From Trileptium ribeirensis (taxonomy: Eukaryota > Nematoda > Enoplea > Enoplida > Thoracostomopsidae), in NCBI GenBank assembly GCA_030248225.1, contig JASANE010007074.1, forward strand, positions 1 through 64,000: a stretch of 64,000 bases of DNA, given 5' to 3'. The notes under the pieces were generated by a model, which ran no database searches, was not told the DNA's origin, and worked only from the letters and a program-made list of their open reading frames with translations. The translations under genes were made by a program, and so were the position numbers. Position 1 is the first letter of the stretch, and each line of letters starts with the position of its first letter. Positions 44,211 to 55,732 of the stretch are shown here, piece after piece.

Positions 44211-45099
44211 CTAGAACTCTATAAGAAAACGTATTACAGACATTGGAACTAACCTCTGGACGCGATACATGTTTCCGATTTGGGCAATGAGTGCACCGAC
44301 AATATTTTCAGCGAATTGTCGTCGCCATTGAAATTCAATAAGGGTTCGCTGGAATAGGCTGTGAGGAACACCTTGGCGTCGCCGAATGAATGTTTTCAAA
44401 TTTCCCCAGAGACCATCAATGTTTTGCGTATGGGCGTTGGTATTGTCGGGATTAAGGAATTGGCGGTTATGGTGGTTGACCGTGGCGTGAGTATATTGCT
44501 GGGTGCTAGGTAGGCGGAGCAGTCCTTGGATGTATGTCTGGAAGCTGTCGGTAATGATGCGGGTTCCCGGTCGGATATGTTGAAATATTAGAGGCATGAT
44601 TGTGTTGATGGTGCGATTGGGGACGTGGAAAAGTAGACACTTGTCCGTTTGTCGTTCAATCATGCCCACCACCCAACCATGCTGACGACATGGCATGCCG
44701 CGGTTGTATTTTTGTACAAAAAACTTCGACTCGTCAACTTCTACGTCGATACCGTGGCCACCCAACATGCTGTTTTATCAATGATCACTGTCGTAAGCCC
44801 CAGCGACATCCCTACAGTAGTTATACCAGTTCGTAATGGTATCTGTGGCGACCCCTGTTTGCAAGCGAATGAAGTTTGACGGCAAGTTGCTGATGTAGCC
44901 GAAAATGAACCCGAGTGTGGTTTCCAGTGTGATCCGGTGACCGGCATAGATAAATTGGCTCGCAATTTTTACAGCGCCATTCGTACTTGTCAAGGCGAGA
45001 GGTCATTACGCGCAGCCAAATACATCGCGTCGCCACATGTACATTGTTGGTTGTTAGCGATAAATCTCCTTTGAGCAAGCAGAACAATAGTATCTTCAT
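44211..45099 (-). pseudogene. Merlin (ISXO2/IS1595-like) transposase C
   Basis: The best preserved Merlin gene here. The N-terminus (45,099 to about 44,990) carries a zinc-ribbon-like start (SRLDKYEWRCKNC). After a frameshift near 44,960 one frame runs from about 44,993 to 44,211, with only a TGA-TAA pair at about 44,780. It contains ITLETTLGFIFGYISN and the catalytic residues: Asp in GIDVEVDESKFFVQKYNRG, Asp in RIITDSFQTY, Glu position replaced in the NIDGLWGNLKTFIRRR block, where Asp-Gly stands in place of the usual acidic-Ser/Gly-x-W. The C-terminus (EFQWRRQF, then IGNMYRV) ends at TGA near 44,211. Merlin A is a more decayed relative. Confidence 0.85.
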
Positions 45100-46744
45100 A
45101 TGTACTTATTCTACGCACCATGTGGTTATAGGTCATGCGCAAATTGCTAATATCAGGTTCAGGAAGTATAGCATCAAGGGGAGAAATGTTAAATCTAGTA
45201 GGTATTTTGAGGTCTGCTACGTGCTGTCATAGCTTAATATTATGCTGTTAAATATAAAAAAATGGAAAATAAATCATCAATCGATCAATCGAGCGTTCCC
45301 AAAGGGTTAGTTCCGAAGTGGTTAACTGCTGCGGATAACTTCAGAGGCAGGCCAGATATATTGGTATGATGGTACCATTGAGTTTCTCCTGCAATGCTGG
45401 ATCGATGTAGGTGCATCATGTCTATTTTGCCAAAAAAATTTTTTTCAAAATTTTCAGGTGACATTTCACCGGTGGGGACAATTGTGTAAGAACAAAAAAA
45501 TGAAAAAAAATTTTCGGAAAATGTTCGTATGCGGTATTTTTGAACGCAGCTCGTCGAGCTGAGTCGATTGGTACCAATTTCAGCGGCGTGCGAGCATTTG
45601 CTGATTTCCCCACCCCTCAGCCCAAACAGCGCCGTTCTTTTGGTGGTTTGTGTATTACATTATACTGTTTCTACTTACCAAATCGCAAACTACTATTATT
45701 AGGAACCAGAAGGCGAGCCTGGATTTTCATCGGAAGGGACGAGCTGAGCCGGAGCCTAAGATTTATCTGCAAGAGCCGATCCGGACATGATTCAGGAAGA
45801 GCCGAACCAGAGCCTAAAAATTCGGCTCTTTCTCGCCTCCAGTACACTCGTAATACATTAGCCATAAAAGCACCGATGTATGTAGCTCATAAACATTTTG
45901 TTTAGTATTACATGATAAATATTGTGGAGTATCTCGGAGTAGGTACATGCGTTTCTTATATGAATGTTGCTAAAACAAGGACGTTATCGTCGTACTCAGT
46001 TACAATGTTGTTGATATTTATTTTCAGGTGCCACGGATAGTAACCTTGATTCAGCCTTATTCAAACCGGGAGAGCAAAGGCGAGCGGAGTTTTCACTAAT
46101 GGTGCTAGGTGGGGAAATCGTGAAACATTCGTTTCTTTGTGGCGGTGTAAATTCATAACTCATCTTTAAATCGATGAATTTTGACAAATTTATTTGTTCG
46201 ATAGCAAAACTAATGATATACACCTTAGGCGAACTTTAAGACATGCGACAACATCTTCCGGGTTAAAATGCGCAAAAACTGGGTTTTAAGGGTTACTTTG
46301 CAAAATTAGACTATACCGGTGCCAGTGAAACACGGGCTTCACACATAATAACTCATAGAGATCTACCAACTTGTTGAACGTCGTTTTTGTGGGAACACTC
46401 TCTGGGGCGCTGTGGGCCCGAACAAGGTTCGTCAACCCTTTTTGTTTGAAATATCGATTTTTCAAATTTCGGCGTCATTGCGTGTTTTTACCGTACAGCG
46501 GGTGTGCATATAATAGGTAATCGATCACGCTGAATACGATCGAGTTGTTGTTTCGAGCATGTTGTATGTTATTAAGTCTTCAATTGTTAAGTTATGTATC
46601 GCGTGCAGGGCGTCAAGAGTATCTTAAGCTCATTAGAACTGGCATAGTCCATTTATCGTGTATATCCCCGAGCGTTTGATTTGGGGTCTGGTTCAGGGGT
46701 CAGTGGTCAAAATATGATTTTTGGTTTATTTTTATTTTTATTAA
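45100..46744. other. Intergenic, no gene recognised
   Basis: Contains a GC-richer patch at 45,540-45,890 with repeated GAGCCG motifs (GAGCCGGAGCC, GAGCCGATCC, GAGCCGAACC) covered by overlapping frames on both strands; no domain. The rest is AT-rich. Confidence 0.35.
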
Positions 46745-47497
46745 GGTTATTTTTATCTTAACTTTCGAATTTTATCTGCTTAGTTTTATTTCATAGTAAA
46801 ATGATGAATGCCGATACCTCTTTTTTGTTTTTCGATTACGGCATCGGTTCATGGCCTTTGAGGTATGGCACCCCCGTGGTTCCTCGACCCAAAATTCGAA
46901 AACTTGTTATGACGTCCTGCGCCTCGCCACTGAAAAGTTTTTTACTTGGGTGTATTCGGATATGGCAAACTTATTGCTGGTGTTGATTTTGCTCTGCGAT
47001 CCATGGGTACGGGGGTATGGCAGCCCCAATGTTCGGGGTCAGAGAACAAAATAAAGGTTTTTACGTTATTTTAATACCCTTCACAAAAGCAAGATTATTT
47101 TTATCTGAACTTTCGAAATTTTTTCTCTGATTGGTTTTATTTCATAGTAAAATGATGAATGCCGATGCCTCTTTTTTGTTTTTCGATTAAGGTTTCTGTT
47201 TTAGCGTTATGGGGTTTGAGGTATGGTGCCCTTATGGTTCTCCGACTCAAAATTCGAAAATTGTTCTGACGTCCTGGGCGGCTGAAAAGTTTTACTTTGG
47301 GGTTTCGGGCATGACGAACTCATTGCTGGTGTTGATTCTGCTCTGCGATCCATGGTTCTATGGGTACGAGGGTATGGCGCCGCCATGGTTCGTTGACCTA
47401 AAATTCTTAATTTTACTGTTACGTCCTGGGAGACTAATAGCTTGTACTTGGGGGTTTTGGGGCATGGAAAACTTATTGCCGGTGTTAGTTTTGTTCT
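46745..47497 (+). repeat. Direct repeats of about 350 bp, two copies plus a partial third
   Basis: Unit 1 (46,745-47,042) and unit 2 (47,091-47,382) share TTTATTTCATAGTAAAATGA, TGAATGCCGAT.CCTC, GACTCAAAATTCGAAAA-like text and CATTGCTGGTGTTGATT, offset by 350 bases. A partial third unit (47,385-47,497) repeats the second half. Non-coding and diverged; possibly a minisatellite-like part of the long repeat that follows. Confidence 0.75.
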
Positions 47498-47649
47498 AAC
47501 TTGTGCGGTATTGTGTGATATCCACGTATAGCATATCGATGTATGCTGTCGAGAGCTCATTGGCTGTGTGCGCAAAAGGCGTAGGTGTACCTATCCTTCA
47601 CTACGTTCTGCAATCTCGACAGAGTTACTACTTACATGTGTATTACTTC

Positions 47650-48740
47650 GACGTCACGCTGCTGCATTGCGCACTTCCATCGCAATGCCCATACGACCAC
47701 GGCTATCGTCCCTCAATGGTAGACCTATTGGGTTCGTTTTTTCCTATTTTTCTATTAATCAGCCCCAAGAAGCTACGGAAGTTAGCACACAGCAGGAGCG
47801 CTTCAAATGATGTGTTCTGATCCTGCAGGACGGGTTGCGCGCGTAACGGTAGTACCTTTGAGATCCCGAGGGAGGTTGGCTCCGTCAGCTGCTCACAGGC
47901 CAAAGAGACCATACCACTATTCCATGTCATCGTTCCACCCGGATTTACTTGAAAGATTAATTTATATACCCAGTGGCCCGCATTAGGGTCCGACAACCCC
48001 TAGACGTTTAACGTCGTATCGCGTGATTGATCGACGGGAGTTCGTTCAGCGAAAGTGTGCGGGAAAGTTTCACGTCGCACTCATTTACACTTATTATCAT
48101 CAATGAATCGACGAGTAACGCTAAGGCTTGCGACCTTTTGACGTCAAGCCTAAACGAGGAATGTCGATCGGGGCGACGATTTCGAACTCCGTCAATACGT
48201 ATCGCTACATTGGACATCAAAAACGCAGTAACACCGTAGGCTTTGTTTTGAACGGTATTTTATTGACAAGCAAAATCGTACAAAAGCACATTACATAAGA
48301 TAACACGGGCGATACAACAATACATTAAACTGCTATCTCATACGGAATTACGGGTACGCTAGAACTATTGGGTCGGGAATCGGAATTATCATATCGGAGT
48401 CCCCGGGCTTTTCATGAAACGCTCATAGCTGTATGAATCAAGGCGTGGATTTACTAACTTCATCTAAGCGTTTGGGCGACAGCTGCGCTTACCTTGCTCA
48501 ACACACACAGGGGCAACGGACAAAATCGGCACGACACTCAGTTATCGGGGCGCCATCAGAGTAACTGCTCGCTCGGTGCTAGGTATAGGAAACTCCGGTT
48601 ACATTGGTTCAGGAAAGCTAAGGGCGGCTAAGCGAATATAAGCTTGGACGTGGGACTAGGCGTACATTGTGGGGATACGAAGGAAAAAATGGGTCCCATT
48701 CTGCTCACCCTAATCTACGGCATATAATCAGTCGTGATGG
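47650..48740 (+). repeat. Long non-coding repeat, copy B
   Basis: Copy of the 8,455-9,625 family in the same orientation, aligned block by block (ACGCTGCTGCATT, GGAGCGCTTCA, TGTGTTCTGATCCT, AACGCTAAGG, GGGCGACAGCTGCGCT, GGGGCGCCAT, CTCGCTCGG). No frame is conserved between the two copies, so it is not protein-coding. Confidence 0.7.
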
Positions 48741-49803
48741 CACACGATGGCAAATGGGGCATATGGCAAAACAACAGAGTATCATACAATTACATACAAC
48801 TAATCAATAAGTACAACTGAACGATTTGCATTCATACACATCCAAGATCCATATAAATATATAATCGAGGTTCAAGGGACGACTCCAATTCGATGGGACG
48901 CAAGCTCTTCTGCATTCGTATGACAAACTATGACCGCGGGTACGAGTATTTTCTAGATCAATAAACAATGCAGACACAGTGTCTTATATTCCGATAAAAT
49001 TGTCCTTAAAATAAAAGATTTCCGGAGACAACATGTCACTGCCCTATGGTCATTTGTGCTTAGCCGAAATGTTACACACGCTTTATAAAGGGGTACATCA
49101 TAAATCACTTGCTTTTGTTATTTTAGCGACTGAATGAACAGTCTGGGACATCGTGCATTGGTTTAATCCGCAATATTGTTTTAATATGTCACTGGGGCTC
49201 GGAGATTTGCAAGGTGCAAACCATATGGTTTTTACTGAGCTTGCTTTCGATGCATTGGCGAATCATATAAATAAGGGCATTATTAGGTTTGCGAATTTTA
49301 GTGAATGATATAACTGATGGTTTTGCTAGAACTAAATAGCTGTTATTCCTAAAATTGACCAAACAGAAAGCCATTTTTTCTATAGTAGTTGCTTAAAACG
49401 AAATACCGAGGTTCCTTTTCATTTCCTATTAAGGTATTTTTATATCTTATTATTAGAAAGTTTGGTAACAGGCTTCCTACCACATCAGCAGGGCTTCTGA
49501 AATCTATACATTTTGTCAAGATTCAATGATTTTCAATGTGCTTAGATGCTGTGTACATTACTGCAGAAACATTAAGACGTCTCTGACTAAGGTTAAATTG
49601 TGTAAGCAATTTTCATAACAATATATACGTAATTTATGACATTTTTAGCTTCTAAGCAGAATTTTACAATTTTGGCTTTTTACCGAGAATGGCAAAAATT
49701 CTGAAACAGTTGGTAATTTACCGCGATATATCAGCCATGGCTAAGGTCTAAGCTGTTAAACACTGGTTTTGTTTATGTCCTAAAATATGGATTAAAATTC
49801 AAG
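48741..49803. other. Intergenic AT-rich sequence
   Basis: Possibly the fading end of the long repeat up to about 49,080 (GGGTACGAG and GGGTACATC are in the GGTAC style of that family). No gene. Confidence 0.35.
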
Positions 49804-49908
49804 GAAATTTCCCGCAGTGGTGAATGTAGGAGCGCAACATGGAGAAGGGAAGGCGAAAATTGCTCGTGCCGAAATTTCAGCCGCCGATACGGGGCTAAAA
49901 AATTCCAG
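49804..49908 (+). CDS. Possible internal exon, unrecognised
   Basis: Between an acceptor-like AAG (49,801-49,803) and a donor CAG/GTATGT (49,909) lies a 35-codon open stretch of distinctly higher GC, KFPAVVNVGAQHGEGKAK then IARAEISAADTGLKNS. The Ala/Gly-rich composition is protein-like, and an in-frame stop lies immediately upstream, so an intron boundary would be required. No family recognised. No partner exon found. Confidence 0.3.
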
Positions 49909-49909
49909 G

Positions 49910-50484
49910 TATGTCATACTCATCGAAATCATCGTGCGGGTTGTTTCATAATAATATAGTACACCATGCGATATGTGTACTATTAGAATATTATGCATGG
50001 GACTACTGAAATTACGAACGAAAAATTTGTAACTACTTTGAGCAAACTTATTGTGTTGAAAACCAGTAAACAGAGCATGAATTCCATACTTCTATAAATA
50101 AATAAAACCTGTGTAGTTAATATAGAGACGACGAGGTTTTGGGTTAACGGGGAGTATTTGCTGAACAAAACGTTGTGGCATTTTATTTTGAAATTTGAAA
50201 ATGCAAACAATTCACGTGGTGATTCAGCAAGGTATAACTAATGATTAACGCTAACCTAAACCTATCGGCTTTACCAGCAGAGTCTGTCACTAAACTAGCG
50301 TATCGTCAGTGAATATGTGTGTATGTCATTCAAGGATACACTTAAACCTTTGCCTAAGTCTCTGGTTAAACGTAACAGACTTTCCGTTAATTTTCATTTG
50401 CACAGATGAAAATATGACATTTCCAAACATGTTACATGCAAGATATAAATTTTTCATTTGGTGTTAAATTTTTGCCATGATTTT
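49910..50484. other. Intergenic AT-rich sequence
   Basis: No coding sequence supported. Confidence 0.35.
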
Positions 50485-50678
50485 TCAAAATGTGTAGGTC
50501 TGTATAATCATTTGAGAAAAGTCAATACAATCAAGAAAGCTTTCACTTATCTTAAAACGCAGTGAATCATCTTCATCAGCGCTTGGTAATGTAGTGTTAC
50601 ATGCAACTTCAGTTGACTGTTGTACTGGGTACTCAACACCGAGCCAATTTAATTTTTCCAAGACGCATGCATATGCCA
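50485..50678 (-). CDS. Possible terminal exon, unrecognised
   Basis: On the minus strand, after an acceptor AATATTAAAGCAG, an open frame of 63 codons runs to a stop at 50,485. Its sequence is protein-like (CVLEKLNWLGVEYPVQQS, SADEDDSLRFKISESFLDC). No domain is recognised. A further minus-strand frame at 50,927-51,124 has similar character, so remnants of one gene or of the Polinton-type element at 52.2-52.7 kb are possible. Confidence 0.25.
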
Positions 50679-50689
50679 CTGCTTTAATA

Positions 50690-52170
50690 TTTAAATATTT
50701 ACTTCCTTTTAAAATTTTTAATTGTTGGTTCTTTTCACATGTTTCTTAAGTTTCCTAACAATTGCTTTTTCAGAATTTATGTCAACTGCTTGTGGCAGCT
50801 TTGTCATATTAAAACACAAATAAAATTAATATTGCCGTTAAGCAGTTATTGAAAACCATAATAGCATAAGCATTTTATCATTTTGAAGTACGCAGCGGGT
50901 TTAAAATTTATATCTTTTACCTCACACTATATATTTTTTATGATACATGCATTCAGAAGTAACTCATTACCATTTGTTTTATCACTTAATGCATGCAATA
51001 GTTGTTTTACGTACAAATCGTTCACGCACAAGTAAAGGTAGTACATATATAGGCTTTGTATCTGTTTCGGTTTTGGAGTAATGGGTTTGTCATTTCTTAA
51101 AAGATTCGTGCTGAAACCAAACACAAATTTACTATTTCGTCAAATGATTTTATTTCAGCGTTCCTAAAGCAATATATATTTACACGGTCACAGCATGTAT
51201 CCAGGGCCAACTCTGTGTCTGCACTATATTAATTTGAAAAAAATTAAAGTGTTGGTATTGCAATTAAGTGTTTCAACCGTTTAAACCGCTTCCATTTATT
51301 ATTTGTAAAATAATCTGTTACTTTTTTGCATGTTTATATATTTTCAAGCACTATAATTTCTAAAATGTTGACCTTCCTCGCAGCAATGCGTGTAGGTAGT
51401 TAAATGAGTAGCCCAAGCATCGATAGGGTTTAATTGTTGGTTGTTCAAAAACATTTGATAAAAAATAACAGATCGTTTGCCACATTTGTTTTCCAAGTGT
51501 ACAAATGATAGATTTATCTCTCAAGTTTGGACAGAGAACCCTACTTTGTACATTTCTTGTAATTGTTCTCATGTATATCATTTGTTCATTATATAAATTT
51601 TGTGCAACAAATATTGTGCTTAGTTTATTGTGCTTTTATTATGACGCATTTTTGAAAATACAGCAGCTAATTTTTTGTCATTTGGTTCTGCTGAAATTAA
51701 ATCATCAAGCACACAAATATCATGTCCTATCATATTTTGAAGAAATGTGGTGGGAATACTTCATGAAGCTCCAAGCTTGGTATTTAATTTAATAATTTAG
51801 AAATGCTGTAACAAAACAATATTTTATCAATTGGTTTATCAAACATTTGAAACTTTAAAAGTTTTGCAATTCATTCTGTCTAACCGCAACCTGTTCATCT
51901 AGTTACAACAAGATAATTGTGAAATTGCTTTATTTTGTGAATACTAGTTAGTGCACGAAAGTATGTTTCGTTACAAAAATTAATTGGCTGCCGCAGTCCT
52001 ATCACTATACACTTTGTAATCCCATGACTGCGTTCCGCAATCCTATGACTGCGCAGCGTGTAGCCCAGTGGCTACACATGAATACACATTACATAGTTTA
52101 ACACTACACATATGGTAGTTCTATGACAACTACACACATGACTACGCATTACCCATAACGTTGCTCTAAT
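50690..52170. other. AT-rich sequence with minor minus-strand frames
   Basis: Minus-strand frames at 50,927-51,124 and 51,360-51,581 are longer than chance neighbours but not recognised. Around 51,990-52,150 there are short direct repeats (GCAGTCCTATCAC, GCAATCCTATGAC, and ACTACACA.ATG). Confidence 0.35.
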
Positions 52171-52174
52171 CATT

Positions 52175-52700
52175 TTACAAAGTATTCTGTTTACCTATAC
52201 GTATACTTTGTTTATCTACACGTATATCGTTACGTATGTCTTGTTTACTTTTATGTTTCCGCAAAATCTTTTCTATCCTATATATTATCTTTAAAATACA
52301 CATGCTGTAGCTCCGGTTCGCAAAATTTTCCCAGTATACTTCATGATGTGCATCTACCAGTTCGTAAACTGGTTGATCAAATGCAAATTGTGTAGTCACT
52401 GTTGATACTTCTTACGACCAAAGCTGATGGAAATCTCGTTCAAACGGTACCCTATATTTACTTATTCGCACAATGGCACCAATTTGAAACTTATAAGTAA
52501 CATCAATATCTCTAGACTGAAAAAGTTTTTACTTATTTCATCTTCATTGTGTTTAGCAACCTCAATGAGTTTAAAACCGTATCTATTTTCATTTTTACTG
52601 TATGATTCAACTATGTCTTGCAAGACATCCATATACCTTTTACTATTCTTTGTAGTTAAATATATATAAATTTTCCATTAGCGTGTTCTTATGTATATAT
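52175..52700 (-). pseudogene. Integrase C-terminal half, Polinton/Maverick type
   Basis: Two frames on the minus strand together give the end of a transposon integrase. The first (about 52,690-52,520) reads KNSKRYMDVLQDIVESYSKN then EVAKHNEDE, matching the end of the DDE core. The second, frameshifted, reads VTYKFQIGAIVRISKYRVPF, an interrupted FHQLWS, QPVYELVDAHHEVYW and IIYRIEKILRKHKSK. The block VRISK...F.....W, then PVYEL.D, then YRIEKIL is typical of integrases of Polinton/Maverick elements and the related F54H12.3-type family, including the chromodomain-like tail start. The catalytic region upstream is not recognisable, apart from a remnant MDLEFRKIYYDVANI near 52,845. The gene is dead. 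Confidence 0.6.
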
Positions 52701-53054
52701 CTCTCTGCAATACTTGTCTTTGTCGCTCTGTTTCTAGAAAAAATTACACTTTTAAGTGTATTCAAAGCACGCTGGCTCACTTCTCTGTTCAGCAGAGCCT
52801 GCTATATTAGCTACATCGTAGTAAATTTTCCGAAATTCCAAATCCATTTTTGAATATATAATTCGTTGTACCTTTTAAAAAATTTTTTGCATGCCTTCGC
52901 CATTTTTATCCGGACTTGGCTCCGGCACGACGTGCTGTAGCATAAAACTGTAGGTGATCGTTTACATGCAAAGAGATTGATTATATATTAAAATTAATTA
53001 GACACAATTTAGTATTTCAGAGTTATGTTTACACATTATTATAGACACAAATAT

Positions 53055-53312
53055 AAATGTAAAAGGTTTGAGCATGTTAAAATTCATTTTTGATTTGTTT
53101 TTCAAACCCTTCATATGATTACAGACAATGCAAATACACATGCACGACAATACACATACACATGCAAAATGTTTGAGCACGTCAAAATTTACGTTTTCAC
53201 AGTTTAGTCTTTTAAACCTTTGGCATGTGCATTTGTATTGTCTGTAATAATGTGAAAGGTTTGAAAGACTGGAATAAAAATGAATTTTAACGTGTTCAAA
53301 CCTTTTGCATTT
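53055..53312. mobile_element. Palindromic MITE of about 258 bp
   Basis: The left arm (AAATGTAAAAGGTTTGAGCA, continuing GTTAAAATTCATTTTT) pairs with the right arm ending at 53,312 (complement AAATGCAAAAGGTTTGAACA). Inner parts also pair (ACAGACAATGCAAATACACA with TGTGCATTTGTATTGTCTGT). A third partial copy, GTTTGAGCACGTCAAAATT, lies in the loop. No target duplication is clear. Confidence 0.75.
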
Positions 53313-53774
53313 CTAATGAGGCTCCCCCTCAAATGTGGCGGAGGGGGTTCCAGACCTGGCATCATTCCCTTCCACTTAAAATCAAGGCGACGTGGTTCAA
53401 AAACAGCCAATTTATCTTTAGTGACGGTGTATGTCAAGAGAGACTTAAAGCACATTGATAACAGTTAGAATTTGGGATAGTTGGATTTTAGGGAAAATTT
53501 TGTATGTAATAATAGGGGGAATTTGTTTAATTTGAGCGGTTTTGTCATAAACTTGAAATTAGGAAACAACATAATTAAATATTGAATTTTTGGCAATTTT
53601 GGCAAGACAGATTGCGAATTTGATATCATTTCGACTTTTACCGCAGATATAAAGTAAAATGTCTGCGAAAATTAACGGTTCAAGCGTTAACTGAATTTTT
53701 AACAAAATTTTAATTCCAATAAAATGGATATTTTTAAAGATTACAGTATTGGAACTTATTAAAATAAATGCATG

Positions 53775-54045
53775 TTTCACAGAAAAAATACGTGCAGAAA
53801 TCGACCAGTTTTGTCTCTAAAACCTCTTACGGATGGCTGTATATTTTAGTTTCTTTATATGAAGCTATTCGAAATTAGTGTCTTTAATGGCTAATTGCAA
53901 GAGATTTAAATCTCTCATAAACAGTTGTATGAAAATTTTTGTCTCTTATAACTAGCTGTAAGAAAAGTTTATCTCTTAAAAGTAACTCAAAAGACAAACG
54001 TCTCTAACGACTAGCCGTAAGATACTAGAATATCATACGGGTAAC
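53775..54045 (+). repeat. Left terminal inverted repeat with internal subrepeats
   Basis: Matches the complement of 59,985-60,254. Subrepeats of the type TCTC(T/A)TA...ACTAG(C)..GTAAGA occur about five times and may serve as transposase-binding sites. Confidence 0.65.
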
Positions 54046-54272
54046 TGCGAATTATTTTAGTTTGTTATGTGATGCTGCTAGAAACTTAAATCTCTAGGAT
54101 TCAAATGCAAGATGTATGAAAACATTCAGGAGAGCTACAAGAAACATTTACCTCTTGTAGATGCAAGGGACGAATGTTTGTTATAGCTTGCTTGAAGAAA
54201 CAATAAGATTATGACTAACTGTAAAAATTTTAGTCGGTTTATGACTAACTGTAAAAAAATTCAATATTAGTG

Positions 54273-54557
54273 TTGCACAGCCTAAAATTTTGGTTATATA
54301 TTATAGAAACAAATAAACATTTCGTAGTAAAATTAGATGTAAAATTCGTCGACAGCCTAGAAGTCAACCTTATTGAAAAGCTTTTGGCTGGAAATTTTGC
54401 AGGGAATGCACCAACATTGCTCCCAGAATCAACATCCGTTCCTGACGGCAGGTTTATATACATAAATATTGCTAAAAATAGGTATACCTGTATACTCAAA
54501 ATTAAGGAAAAGTGTGTAGATGAGTCGCATATCTTCAGAAATTATATGCGCACATAG
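54273..54557 (+). CDS. Unrecognised open frame inside the 6.5-kb element
   Basis: About 95 codons, of which the middle (SLEVNLIEKLLAGNFAGNA and TLLPESTSVPDGRFIYINIA) looks protein-like and is richer in GC than the flanks. A CAG/GTTTAT at about 54,451 could be a splice site. No domain is recognised. Its location just inside the left inverted repeat makes it a candidate for element-encoded sequence. Confidence 0.25.
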   Translation: MHSLKFWLYIIETNKHFVVKLDVKFVDSLEVNLIEKLLAGNFAGNAPTLLPESTSVPDGRFIYINIAKNRYTCILKIKEKCVDESHIFRNYMRT

Positions 54558-54559
54558 TG

Positions 54560-55728
54560 ACATTTAAACATTTTGGTGACCCATATAAATACATTCCATA
54601 TATACAGATGAAATAATAAATTTTCGATATTCATATATTGTGAATCAATGCTGTTATATGTATACATTTTGATATTAGTGCCTTCGTAAACATTGCTGCA
54701 TACATATTGTGGTATGGCTGAATATTCTTATCTGCGTTGTTAGAAAGATGGATGTGCGTTCGGTACTAGACAGACGTGAGAATTTTCACCTGCCTGTCGG
54801 GTGGGCTGAGTGGATACACTATCTCAAACGGCCGAATTGAGATGTTGCAACTCCGGACCGGGCCAACAATTGTCTAAAACTGCCCATTGCGACCCGATCA
54901 AGTCAGAATATGTAAACAGTGAAATTAGAAATTATCAGTATGTATATAATATATGTGCAGTGCGCTGTGAATCACAAAAAACATTTCATTTTCAACATAA
55001 GCCCGAAGGTTAGTGTTTTGCAGCTGAATAGCACTTTATATAACTTACATGTTGAAGTTGCAACACGATCATGCTGAGATTTCCGTTTAATTTTTCGAAT
55101 GGTGTAAACAAATTGGATAAAACAAGATAGTTTATGGATGAACGCAAAATAAATTAGTTTTCTTATTGAGCGAAGCGTTTTTATTTTCTGTCTGGGATTA
55201 AAAAGGTCCGTCCGTTCGTTGGTTCGTTCGGTCCGACGGATCTCAAGAACCACTGAACCGATTTTAAAAAACTTTTTTTGTTTGAAAGCCTATCATGTCA
55301 GAGTGTGCACCTGATATTTGGGATTAAAAAATTTTTAGTGGTTAATTAGTAATTAGCTAATTAGTTAAGCTTATGCAGCTAAAATAGAGAATTTTGCAAT
55401 ATTTGTGTTATTTATTTAAATAGAATCGCTTTCGATCAAACCATTATAGGTTTTTTGGGTCGAAGAATTCAAATATAATATTTTTAATAATGATAAAGCC
55501 CTATTCCCTATGCAATGTAGTTATTTGGAGAACATAAAATTGAGTACATTCGTAATGCCACAGCCCAAGCTCCGCTCACAAATGTAGTTCCACTACCGAC
55601 TAGTATAACTTTATACGTTACATATACCAAGCGTATAGGATACAGAGATGTCCGCTACCGCAATTGTGATAACAATAGAGATATTTGTTTACTATAGAGA
55701 TAATCAATTATATGATGGAAATCTGATG
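54560..55728. other. Interior of the 6.5-kb element, non-coding
   Basis: AT-rich. At 55,200-55,280 there is a GTCCGTCCGTTCGTTGG-type run followed by GGATCTCAAGAACCACTGAA and CCGATTT, resembling the 3' tail pattern of many dispersed invertebrate repeats. No gene. Confidence 0.4.
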
Positions 55729-55732
55729 TATA

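Noticed and set aside
45540..45905. 121-codon frame and overlapping antisense frames
   Set aside because: The frame covers repeated GAGCCG motifs, which keep both strands open. There is no domain or splice context.
54245..54557. Overlapping sense and antisense frames taken as two genes
   Set aside because: Only the plus-strand reading looks protein-like; the antisense frame is a shadow of it.
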